From the NCBI GenBank assembly GCA_021850555.1, contig JAJZLX010000159.1, positions 1-15,862 of the forward strand: a stretch of 15,862 nt of DNA. Direction: 5' to 3'. This DNA comes from Pseudomonadota bacterium. Its GTDB lineage: Bacteria > Pseudomonadota > Gammaproteobacteria > Steroidobacterales > Steroidobacteraceae. Below the pieces are notes generated by a model that saw only the letters and a list, made by a program, of their open reading frames with translations, did not search any database and was not told where the DNA came from. The position numbers were made by a program, and so were the translations under genes. The first letter of the stretch is position 1; each line of letters begins with the position of its first letter. This document shows positions 6,115 through 12,452 of the stretch, one piece after another.

Positions 6115-6707
6115 AGCGCGTCGCAGCCTTCCTTCTGCTGGCACTGGCGAGCCCCCTCGCGTGGGCGAGTGCACCGCGCCTGTACGTGGTGAAGATCATC
6201 AGTTTCGATTGCCCCGCCTGTCGGGCAGCCCTCGCCATCGATGCGGCGGTCGAGAGCGCCGCGGATCAGGCCGGCGCAAAAGTGGTGTACGCGCCACTGC
6301 CTCGCGAACGCAGCTCCGTCCGCGAGCAATTCTTCTACGCCATGCAAGGGATGGGCATCACCGAGAAGGTAATGAGCGCGTTGTTCAGCGGCGCGCAGGG
6401 CCTCGGGTATCCGCTGATGACCCAATCGGAAGTTCTCGACTGGCTGCGCAGCTCGCTCGGATCTCAGCGAATCGATTGGGCCGCGGTATTGCGTAGGGTC
6501 GATGACGGACAGGCCGAGCAGGACGTTCGTCGCGCGATTCTTCTCGCCTACAAAGCCGGCGTCACACGGTACCCCTCGTACGTGTTCGTCCGGAACAACA
6601 GGATTCTCGAGGTGCTCGATATTGCCACGGCGGGCGGGTCGCTCTCGCAACTGCGTGCGGCGGTGATCGCGAAGATAAAAATGCTTTCGGCTTCGTCCAG
6701 GAATTGA
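6111..6707 (+). CDS. Periplasmic DsbA-like thiol:disulfide oxidoreductase
   Basis: A GTG start at 6111 overlaps the preceding stop and is served by GGAG six bases upstream. The 198-residue product has a cleavable signal peptide (MKRVAAFLLLALASPLAWA, cut near 19/20), the active site C34-P-A-C37 just after the first beta strand, a helical insertion, and the cis-Pro loop RYPSY (P155). This is the thioredoxin fold with a DsbA-type helical insert. Conjugation systems often carry their own Dsb protein (F TrbB, DsbC-like proteins) to fold Cys-containing transfer proteins such as TraV, TraU and TraN. The CPAC dipeptide is unlike CPHC of E. coli DsbA, so redox direction (oxidase or isomerase) cannot be told from sequence. 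Confidence 0.85.
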   Translation: MKRVAAFLLLALASPLAWASAPRLYVVKIISFDCPACRAALAIDAAVESAADQAGAKVVYAPLPRERSSVREQFFYAMQGMGITEKVMSALFSGAQGLGYPLMTQSEVLDWLRSSLGSQRIDWAAVLRRVDDGQAEQDVRRAILLAYKAGVTRYPSYVFVRNNRILEVLDIATAGGSLSQLRAAVIAKIKMLSASSRN

Positions 6708-6714
6708 GGATGCC

Positions 6715-7134
6715 ATGACAGCACATGTGTACACCCCGGCGCAGATCACGATCCCTACGCGCAGCGAAGATCACATTCGTGTGATCGGTGGCAAGGTCTG
6801 GGATTTCTCGCGCTTCTCGCTGGCAACCCCCGTGATCGTGGTGCACAAGGGCGGCCATACCGATGCACAAGATGCGCAACCCTGCCGGTGCTTCCGGGTG
6901 AAATTCGCCCCCGATAGCTCCTCATTGCGTGAGGCGACGAAGTGGCGGTTGCTCGAATTGCCTCGCGACCGGCTCATTTGGGTGGCGTTCGGAGGCTCTG
7001 CCCTTTCACGTATGCGCGCACAGGCGGTGAGCGCATTCCTTAGATCTCACGGGCGCGAAGCGGCGCTGCGGAGACTTTATCGCGATGGCGTCGGCAACGA
7101 CGTACTTGTGCTGACGAGCAGTCGGCAAACTTAA
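6715..7134 (+). CDS. Unknown protein, 139 aa, faint OmpA-like C-terminal half
   Basis: The ATG at 6715 follows GAGGA by four bases, seven bases after the dsbA-like stop, so it is in the same operon. There is no signal peptide or membrane span. The second half reads VKFAPDSSSL, then LLELPRDRLIWVAFGG, then ALSRMRAQAVSAFLRSHGR, an order reminiscent of OmpA/MotB peptidoglycan-binding domains (F..gS..L, V.G.tD..G, LS..RA..V...L...G), but the key Asp of the TD motif is not evident and no export signal is seen. I treat the resemblance as unproven. The conserved position between a Dsb-like protein and an SSB-like protein suggests an element-specific accessory role. Confidence 0.65.
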   Translation: MTAHVYTPAQITIPTRSEDHIRVIGGKVWDFSRFSLATPVIVVHKGGHTDAQDAQPCRCFRVKFAPDSSSLREATKWRLLELPRDRLIWVAFGGSALSRMRAQAVSAFLRSHGREAALRRLYRDGVGNDVLVLTSSRQT

Positions 7135-7159
7135 CCCTATCCGTGTCAGGAGAAGTGTG

Positions 7160-7672
7160 ATGATCAATACGGTGTTTATGGTGGGTGTGATCGAGCAGTA
7201 CTTTATCTCGGAACCGAAGAACAAGGATAAGGCGTCCGCGGCTCTCCTAGTGCGCTACGGAGGGGATCGCAACCAGACCGGCAGCTCAGTCGAGTTCATC
7301 AATGCGGCGCTCGTGCGCATCCCGCCGTTCCGGCTGCCCTCGGTTCGTGACCGACTGCACAAGGGCGCGTTCGTGCACATCATCGGGCATATCCAGGGGC
7401 TGCTGAAGCATCAGGCGGGCCAGGGCGTGGTCGATGTCGAGATCGTGGTCGATCGGATCGACTTCATGCAGGGCCTGAACAGCGTGCACGGCGAGTACCG
7501 CAACCGGCGCGCGCGGGCTGACCACGGCAATGGAACCGCTCGTACCGAGCCCGCGGCCGATGTCTCCGGGGGGACTGCTGCGCCGATAGAGGCCGCGGCC
7601 GAGGCGATCCTTGCGGCTGGCATGGCCGGTGAGGAATCCCAGGAGCCGGCCGCCGCTGACGCGGTGGCCTAA
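7160..7672 (+). CDS. OB-fold / SSB-like protein of the conjugative element
   Basis: GGAGA (7149-7153) stands six bases before ATG 7160; a GTG directly before it (7157) is too close. The first 110 residues are short beta strands of an OB fold: NTVFMVGVIEQYFISEP, LLVRYGGDR, VEFINAALVRIPPF, then HKGAFVHIIGHIQGLLK, then VDVEIVVDRIDFM. The last 60 are low-complexity and Ala/Glu-rich with an acidic tail (EESQEPAAADAVA), the arrangement of single-stranded DNA-binding proteins whose acidic tails recruit partners. Mobile-element SSB-like and DUF3577-type replication proteins are similar in outline. Likely role: coating single-stranded DNA in transfer or replication. The fold assignment is from pattern only. 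Confidence 0.6.
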   Translation: MINTVFMVGVIEQYFISEPKNKDKASAALLVRYGGDRNQTGSSVEFINAALVRIPPFRLPSVRDRLHKGAFVHIIGHIQGLLKHQAGQGVVDVEIVVDRIDFMQGLNSVHGEYRNRRARADHGNGTARTEPAADVSGGTAAPIEAAAEAILAAGMAGEESQEPAAADAVA

Positions 7673-7684
7673 GATCGCGCGTCC

Positions 7685-8170
7685 GTGCTTCCAGCTCTAC
7701 CCCCACCGCGGGCCGCCGTCTACATCGGCCAGCCGCTGCCCGTGAGAACCCGCACGCTCCAGGTCTGCCTTGCGCGAGCGGCAGGGTACTACCGCGTGCC
7801 TGTGCTTCTCCTCGATGCGATCGTTTGGCAAGAGGGGGGCACGGACGGTGTGGGGAACCGGGATCCGAACGGTTCATATGATCTCGGCCTCGCCCAGATC
7901 AATACGCTCTGGCTGCCGGTATTTGCCAAGTACGGTATCACCGCCAGTTCCCTGCTCGATAACCCGTGCGAGAACCTGTACGCGGCGGCCTATGTGCTCG
8001 ATACGTACGCCGAGCTCGGCGGGCGGAACTGGTTTCGGGCCACGCTGGCCTACAACGTCGGCCCGAAAGGCTGGAGCAACCCGACCTTGTACCGCATCGG
8101 GTACCGCTATGCACTCGATGTGATGGAGAAGTGGCAGGCCCTCTACGAGCAGACGCGCCGAGGTGAGTAG
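7685..8170 (+). CDS. VirB1-like lytic transglycosylase
   Basis: A SLT-domain protein that cleaves peptidoglycan so the transfer apparatus can cross the wall. Counting from GTG 7685: catalytic Glu E50 in IVWQEGG, YDLGLAQIN at 65-73, AYN at 122-124, and two Cys (C28 before AAGYY, C95 in NPCEN) placed as in T4SS transglycosylases such as R1 P19. Length (161 aa) is usual for that family. What is odd: neither GTG 7685 nor GTG 7742 has a clear ribosome site, and no signal peptide is visible although the enzyme must act in the periplasm. It lies in the same reading frame as the SSB-like gene, separated by one TAA and four codons. Coupled reinitiation is the simplest reading. The stop falls just before the pilin promoter. 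Confidence 0.85.
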   Translation: MLPALPPPRAAVYIGQPLPVRTRTLQVCLARAAGYYRVPVLLLDAIVWQEGGTDGVGNRDPNGSYDLGLAQINTLWLPVFAKYGITASSLLDNPCENLYAAAYVLDTYAELGGRNWFRATLAYNVGPKGWSNPTLYRIGYRYALDVMEKWQALYEQTRRGE

Positions 8171-8246
8171 TTTTTTTTATCCAGAAATTTTCCATCCCAT
8201 TAGCTATAGCAGTCAAGCGGCCCATATGGGCCTCTGGAGTAGTCAC
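8171..8246 (+). promoter_or_regulatory. Promoter and leader of the tra operon, operator copy E
   Basis: A run of eight T leads into ATCCAGAAATTTTCCATC (degenerate operator, 8180-8196), then CCCATTAG and CTATAG (8204-8209), then a perfect 14-bp palindrome GGCCCATATGGGCC (8219-8232) and the GGAG (8236-8239) of the pilin gene. Order and spacing mirror 5577-5646 closely: T run, operator half, CTATAG, then a palindrome 15-16 bases further on. The palindrome lies four bases from the ribosome site and could affect pilin translation. Confidence 0.6.
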
Positions 8247-8579
8247 ATGAAGTCCCTGCGTAGGTTTCTCAAGCCATCGAGTCTCGCGCGGTTCGCCGTG
8301 CCGACCATTCTGCTGAGCCTCATGGCCACCAGTCCGGCCTTCGCCGGTTCCCTGAGCTCGAGCGATACCTTTTACGGTCTCGTCCAGACCCTGCTCAGCT
8401 GGATTGATGGCGGTCTCGGCATCGCACTCGCGCTCTCGAGCGTACTGATTGGTACCGGTGTGGCCGTGGTGAGGTCCAGTCCTCTCGCCATGGTGGTGGG
8501 TATTGCCATTGCGGCACTCCTCCACTGGATGCCCTCGATCATCATCAACCTGATGACCAACGGCGCCGTGCTGCGGTGA
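8247..8579 (+). CDS. traA: F-type conjugative pilin precursor (TraA-like)
   Basis: ATG 8247 follows GGAG by seven bases; the open frame extends to 8163 but those codons cover the promoter. The 110-residue precursor has a long signal peptide with basic start (MKSLRRFLKPSSLAR), a hydrophobic core and cleavage site SPAFA/G at 33/34, leaving about 77 residues, close to the 70-residue F pilin. The mature part has two hydrophobic helices (about residues 50-72 and 78-100) joined by the short loop VVRSSP, the TraA/VirB2 topology. It is immediately upstream of traL, as in F. It would be inserted in the inner membrane and assembled into the pilus. Assignment rests on size, topology and position more than on sequence identity. 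Confidence 0.8.
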   Translation: MKSLRRFLKPSSLARFAVPTILLSLMATSPAFAGSLSSSDTFYGLVQTLLSWIDGGLGIALALSSVLIGTGVAVVRSSPLAMVVGIAIAALLHWMPSIIINLMTNGAVLR

Positions 8580-8878
8580 GCGCGTTCGATCAGACCTCGC
8601 ACGTCGTCCGGCACAGGATCGAGGACCCTGTCCCGATCCTGTTCTGGGAGCCGCTCGATTTCATCATAGCTTTCGCGCTCCTCGGCGTCGGTCTCGTGAT
8701 GGGGCTCTGGGTCATCGGGCTCATCGGTTGTTTCGTGGTCCTTATCGGTAGCAGGTATCTACGCCGCGGCATGAAGCGCGGCGCGGTCCAGCACTTTTTG
8801 TGGTCGCTCGGTTTGCCGGCGGACAAGGCGTTGAGCACGAAGTTTCCGCCCGTGTGGGTGAACGATCTGGTGGAGTGA
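8576..8878 (+). CDS. traL: TraL-like pilus assembly protein
   Basis: A GTG at 8576 overlaps the pilin stop (GTGA), so translation is probably coupled; there is no strong ribosome site. The 100-residue protein fits the TraL family (F TraL is 91 aa): IEDPVPILFWEPLDFIIAF near the N-terminus, a hydrophobic hairpin (about 27-60) with GLVMGLWVIGLIGC, and a C-terminal RYLRRGMKRGAVQHFLWSLG segment, the last being typical of TraL proteins. It is a small inner-membrane protein equivalent to VirB3 and works with TraE and TraC in pilus assembly. Confidence 0.9.
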   Translation: MSAFDQTSHVVRHRIEDPVPILFWEPLDFIIAFALLGVGLVMGLWVIGLIGCFVVLIGSRYLRRGMKRGAVQHFLWSLGLPADKALSTKFPPVWVNDLVE

Positions 8879-8930
8879 CCAGGGCACACCCTTGGTCTGA
8901 CAGTGTGCTCCGGCGTGTGCCGGAGAAGTT
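8879..8930 (+). promoter_or_regulatory. Two hairpins in the traL-traE gap
   Basis: The only real gap in the tra operon has an imperfect ACCAGGG/CCCTTGGT hairpin (8878-8896) and a perfect CTCCGGC-GTGT-GCCGGAG hairpin (8908-8925) followed by AAGTTTTG. The T run is too short for a strong terminator, so partial attenuation or mRNA protection is more likely. Confidence 0.4.
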
Positions 8931-8953
8931 TTGTACGAGAGAAGGGGTATAGC

Positions 8954-9526
8954 GTGGCCCGTGAAGGCAAATTTATCAGCAGCCTATCGAATGCCTTTTC
9001 CGAGGCAAGGGCGTGGAAGCTGACGACGTTCACAGTGGCGGGCCTTGCCGCCGTACTCGCATTTGCTCTTGTACTGAGCGCCTCGAACAAACCTGTGGTG
9101 CTGGTCCCGGCGGGATTCGCGGAAAGCCATGGCCGTGTCACTGTCACCCCCGCGACGGGACGATCGAGCCCTGGGTACATCTCGCAGATCGCCCTAGGGG
9201 ATCTTTCTCTCGCACTCGACTGGCAGCCCGATGATGTCGTGACCCAATACAGGCGGTTCCTGAATCGACTGACTGATTCCGAATACGCCGCTGAAAACGT
9301 CTCACTGACGGCCCAGGCTCATCAAGACGAGGTGAATGATGTGAGCCAGGTGTTTTATCCGAATCGGGTGTACGTCAACCTGCAGAAACTCTCTGTGAGG
9401 GTCTCAGGGGTGCTCTCGCGCTGGGAAGGAGGAAAGGCGGTCCTGCACTCTCCAGTCGAGTACAAGGTGAACTATTCGAATGAGGGTGGGTATCTGCATG
9501 TTGCGAGCCTCAAGATCTCTGGGTAA
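8954..9526 (+). CDS. traE: TraE-like pilus assembly protein
   Basis: GTG 8954 is chosen because AAGGGG stands six bases before it; the frame extends to 8903 but that part overlaps the intergenic hairpin. The product has 190 residues, the size of F TraE (188). A cytoplasmic N-terminus (FISSLSNAFSEARAWK) leads to one membrane span (about 24-44), then a periplasmic domain with YISQIALGDLSLALDWQPDDV, then YRRFLNRL and FYP.....VNLQKLSVRVSG, which are recognisable TraE landmarks. It is the VirB5/VirB8-class partner in the F pilus assembly complex. Its 3' end overlaps traK. Confidence 0.92.
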   Translation: MAREGKFISSLSNAFSEARAWKLTTFTVAGLAAVLAFALVLSASNKPVVLVPAGFAESHGRVTVTPATGRSSPGYISQIALGDLSLALDWQPDDVVTQYRRFLNRLTDSEYAAENVSLTAQAHQDEVNDVSQVFYPNRVYVNLQKLSVRVSGVLSRWEGGKAVLHSPVEYKVNYSNEGGYLHVASLKISG

Positions 9527-10535
9527 GCCGCTGCTGATTGCAGCGCTGCTGCTACCGACGGCGGCCTTCGCCAGTGGGCAGCTCGAGCTATCGCCGTTGA
9601 CGACTGTCAAATCGGCCGCGGTTGTGGCACCGCAAAGCCCTCCAGCGGGTGGTCCTGGGGCCACGGCCGCGACATCCAGCAAAGCGGCGGCTGGTGGGCC
9701 GAAGGCGTCCGGCACTGATCCGGCGCACGGTCACACCGCGAAGACCGGATCGGTACACCACGCGAAGGCAAAATCTGTGCACGCGATCCACGCGCATGCG
9801 TTGCACCAGAGGGACCTGCGCTCACCTCTGATGCAGAAGAGATATGAGCCGCGCGCCCGCGATGAAGGAGGTGCGCACCGCACCGCGACGCCCGGTCCGG
9901 CTCTTCCGGCCGGTGCGATCGTAGTCTCGACGCGGGGATTGAATCGATTCGTGTTTCCGGCCGCCGTCGTCAAAGGCCCGATCTTCCCCGCGGATGCGCC
10001 ATTGCTCGGCGCGCCTGTGTATCTCGACTCCAATCGTCAGGTATTGATCCAATTTCTTCCCGGCTCGGATAAACCCTTTGAGATGGTGGTCGAGCTCGCC
10101 GGCCACCAGGTGAAGAGCTATCTGCTCGAGCCGCGCAACGTACCTGGTATTACCTATCGCGCCCGCGGGGTGCATCCGCCGCACAAGGCCTGGCGGCCAG
10201 GTGGCGACGCGCGCCGTGGCAGCACGCACAACGCCGCGATCACGCTGTTGCGTAGTGTCGTGATGGGGGAAGTTCCGGATGCCTTTTATCCGACGCGGTT
10301 ACCCGCGGTGGCGCGCTTCGACAAGTTCGATATTGTCCCGCGAGCAAGCTGGAGCGATGGGTCAGGGCACAGGATTCTGGTGTACACGCTCGTGAGTGTG
10401 CGAGGGCAGGCGGCGGTTGTGGCACCGCCTGAGTTCTACCACGTGGGAATGGCGGCAATCCTGTTGAGCGGAGATGTGGTGGACGCTACGCACAGCCCGT
10501 TGCTGTACATACTCGAGGGAATGAGCCGTGGCTGA
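9498..10535 (+). CDS. traK: TraK-like secretin-like core component with a His/Ala-rich insert
   Basis: ATG 9498 follows GGGTGGG by seven bases and gives a clean signal peptide (MLRASRSLGKPLLIAALLLPTAAFA, cut before SGQLEL); ATG 9480 is possible. It overlaps traE by 29 bases. TraK is a periplasmic, VirB9-like ring protein that links TraV at the outer membrane with TraB. The conserved part is in the C-terminal two thirds (VVSTRGLNRFVFPAAVVKGPIFP, YLDSNRQVLIQFLPGSDKPFEMVVEL, LEPRNVPGITY). The 345 residues exceed F TraK (242 aa), mainly because of a low-complexity insert between about 30 and 125 rich in Ala, Gly, Thr and His (HGHTAK, HHAKAKSVHAIHAHALH). The insert is odd and might bind metal or act as a flexible spacer. 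Confidence 0.9.
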   Translation: MLRASRSLGKPLLIAALLLPTAAFASGQLELSPLTTVKSAAVVAPQSPPAGGPGATAATSSKAAAGGPKASGTDPAHGHTAKTGSVHHAKAKSVHAIHAHALHQRDLRSPLMQKRYEPRARDEGGAHRTATPGPALPAGAIVVSTRGLNRFVFPAAVVKGPIFPADAPLLGAPVYLDSNRQVLIQFLPGSDKPFEMVVELAGHQVKSYLLEPRNVPGITYRARGVHPPHKAWRPGGDARRGSTHNAAITLLRSVVMGEVPDAFYPTRLPAVARFDKFDIVPRASWSDGSGHRILVYTLVSVRGQAAVVAPPEFYHVGMAAILLSGDVVDATHSPLLYILEGMSRG

Positions 10536-11865
10536 TCAGAAAAGCGGCGAGACGGGTGCGGCGCGGCTCGGACTATCGCTCAAAGCAAAGAGCGGCCTGC
10601 TAGCTGTGCCGGGAAGGAAGAATGTGAGCCACCGGTGGTGGTTCATTCTCGGTGGCGCAATGCTGGTTTTGATCCTCATCGTTTCATTGATGTCGAAGCC
10701 AAAGAAGCTGCCCCCGCCGAGGAAGCCTCCCGCTGCCGCTATCGACATGACCCCGAGCGGTCTGGCGCAACGCTCCTGGGAGGCGCAGTCTCAGGCGCAG
10801 ATTCATTCACTCAAGTCCGAGAGCCAGGGCCTGCAGTCGACAGTGAGCGGGCTGAAGAGCGAGATCTCGCGACTGGAGCAGCAGCTCGCCAGCGAGCGCA
10901 ACAGCGCTCCGCCGGCACAGAGCAGCGCCAATACGGGAGAATTACCGCCGCCCCCGCCGCCCCCGCCGCCCCCGCCGCCCCCGCCGCCGGTGCCCTCGAG
11001 TCTGGCGGTTACTGGTGAGTCTTGGGGGCAGAGTCAGATACCGACAATGAACGCTCCGCCACTCGAGAACGATGGCAACGGAACGTCGGCGCCAGAAGGC
11101 CCGTATGTCTTCTCACCTAAACCGATTGCGGCGGGGCAGACGGGAGTCTCAACCGCCAGGGTGGTTAAGACGGCGAAAGAAACCGTGCCTTCTGGTACGG
11201 GGATCCTGCTCACTGGCTCATTCGTCAAGGTAGTGCTGCTGAACGGAGTGGACGCCGGTACGAGTTCTCAAACGAGATCGAACCCGGAACCCGTGCTGCT
11301 GCGGGTTCAAGATAACGCAGTACTGCCAGGTTCGGCGCACTTCGGGTTGCGTTCCTGCTTTATGCTCGGATCGGCCTACGGCAGTCTGTCCTCGGAACGT
11401 GTGTATGTCCGCCTGGCGGAACTGTCGTGCGTCGACCGTCAGCATAGATTGGTGCTTTCCGAAGCTGTGCGCGGATACGTCGTCGATTCGGACAGCATGC
11501 TCGGTTTACGTGGCAAGGTCATCGACCGTCAGGGGGCGAAGATCGGCAAGGCGCTGCTCGCCGGGTTCGCGCAAGGTCTAGCCAACGCGTTCGGCGGCGC
11601 GCAGGGGGTGATGACCACAAGTGCGATTGGCACCATGTCGACCATTACCGGCTCGGCGGCGGTGCGCGCGGCGGGCCTCTCAGGGGCAGCGACGGCCTCG
11701 AGCCAGCTCGCGCAATTTTATCTCCAACAGGCCGAGAGCATCTTTCCTGTTATCCGTGTCGCAGGCGGACGCTTGGCGACGGCGGTGTTTACCTCGAACG
11801 TGCCGCTCGAATGGGGACATGTTCAAGGCGTGACGACGAAGACAAGCATTGCGCGGGGTACCTAG
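10528..11865 (+). CDS. traB: TraB-like (VirB10 family) envelope-spanning core protein
   Basis: GTG 10528 overlaps the traK stop by eight bases and follows GAGGGA by seven. The order of segments is that of TraB/VirB10: cytoplasmic N-terminus (1-35), one membrane span (about 36-56), a Pro-rich stretch, a coiled coil (about 85-125, heptads of Leu/Ser/Glu), a run of 15 Pro (140-154), then the periplasmic beta domain beginning GTGILLTGSFVKVVLLNGVDAG and continuing VLLRVQDNAVLPG, GLRSCFMLGSAYGSLSSERVYVRL and the AGFAQGLANAFGG segment seen in TraB proteins. Length 445 is near F TraB (475). It spans both membranes and forms the core with TraK and TraV. Confidence 0.93.
   Translation: MADQKSGETGAARLGLSLKAKSGLLAVPGRKNVSHRWWFILGGAMLVLILIVSLMSKPKKLPPPRKPPAAAIDMTPSGLAQRSWEAQSQAQIHSLKSESQGLQSTVSGLKSEISRLEQQLASERNSAPPAQSSANTGELPPPPPPPPPPPPPPPVPSSLAVTGESWGQSQIPTMNAPPLENDGNGTSAPEGPYVFSPKPIAAGQTGVSTARVVKTAKETVPSGTGILLTGSFVKVVLLNGVDAGTSSQTRSNPEPVLLRVQDNAVLPGSAHFGLRSCFMLGSAYGSLSSERVYVRLAELSCVDRQHRLVLSEAVRGYVVDSDSMLGLRGKVIDRQGAKIGKALLAGFAQGLANAFGGAQGVMTTSAIGTMSTITGSAAVRAAGLSGAATASSQLAQFYLQQAESIFPVIRVAGGRLATAVFTSNVPLEWGHVQGVTTKTSIARGT
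10945..10989 (+). repeat. 9-bp tandem repeat coding for polyproline in traB
   Basis: Five tandem units of CCGCCGCCC (the last ends CCG) encode 15 consecutive prolines between the coiled coil and the periplasmic domain of TraB. The unit keeps the reading frame, so copy-number slippage would change linker length without breaking the gene. Confidence 0.9.
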
Positions 11866-11866
11866 A

Positions 11867-12436
11867 ATGGTCCGAGTCCTCAAAATCTCACTTCCCCTCC
11901 TCGTTCTCGCTGGGCTCGCGGGGTGCGCGACTGTCGGCCCGCAATGTCCGTTAAAAAAGGGTCCTGGCTGCCAATCGGTAAGCCAGGTGTATCAGGATGC
12001 GCGGGAAGCGAGTCCAAATCTATCTGGCCAGTGGGTGCCGAAGGCTCCCGCAAGCAGTGCGGCCGCGGCCGGCCCGGATTGGGCGACACCCACCGGATAC
12101 TCGGAACCCGGGCAAGTCGGCGAGCCGATTTTTCGCGAGCCGCATGTGTATCGGGTCTGGATTGCCCCGTTCGTCGATGCCGACGGAAACATGCATTCCG
12201 GCCAGTACGTCTATTTTTCCACCCCAGGCGAGTGGCTTTATGGGGGGCTGGAGCGGAGGGGCGAGGCGACTCCAGGGCTATTCGGCCCGTTGCCCCCGGG
12301 AGAGCCTTTCGCTGGGCATGGGAAGACGGTTACGAGCCTGACTGTGCCAGCTGGGAAGCCGCCGGTGCCCTCTTCCGCGAAAGAGAACGTGACCGTCAAC
12401 GGCATCACGCAGCCGAAAGTATCCCTGGCCCCCTGA
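11867..12436 (+). CDS. traV: TraV-like outer-membrane lipoprotein
   Basis: ATG 11867 comes one base after the traB stop, eight bases after GGGG. The signal peptide MVRVLKISLPLLVLAGLAGC has a lipobox LAGC with the lipidated Cys at 20. Two further Cys (CPLKKGPGC, about 27-35) precede a SVSQVY segment, as in TraV proteins, where these Cys form disulfides. The later VYRVWIAPFVDADGNMHSGQYVYF fits the conserved C-terminal strand region of TraV. The 189 residues compare with 171 in F TraV. It anchors the TraK/TraB core to the outer membrane. No traP gene lies between traB and traV, unlike F. Confidence 0.9.
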   Translation: MVRVLKISLPLLVLAGLAGCATVGPQCPLKKGPGCQSVSQVYQDAREASPNLSGQWVPKAPASSAAAAGPDWATPTGYSEPGQVGEPIFREPHVYRVWIAPFVDADGNMHSGQYVYFSTPGEWLYGGLERRGEATPGLFGPLPPGEPFAGHGKTVTSLTVPAGKPPVPSSAKENVTVNGITQPKVSLAP

Positions 12437-12452
12437 CCGGAAGAGTACTCGG

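Noticed and set aside
8163..8246. Upstream extension of the pilin gene to 8163
   Set aside because: It would translate the promoter and palindrome; ATG 8247 has a proper GGAG and starts a typical signal peptide.
9350..10290. Further TATCCGA sequences inside traE and traK
   Set aside because: They lie within conserved coding sequence, lack the second arm and the CTATAG hexamer, and are expected by chance.
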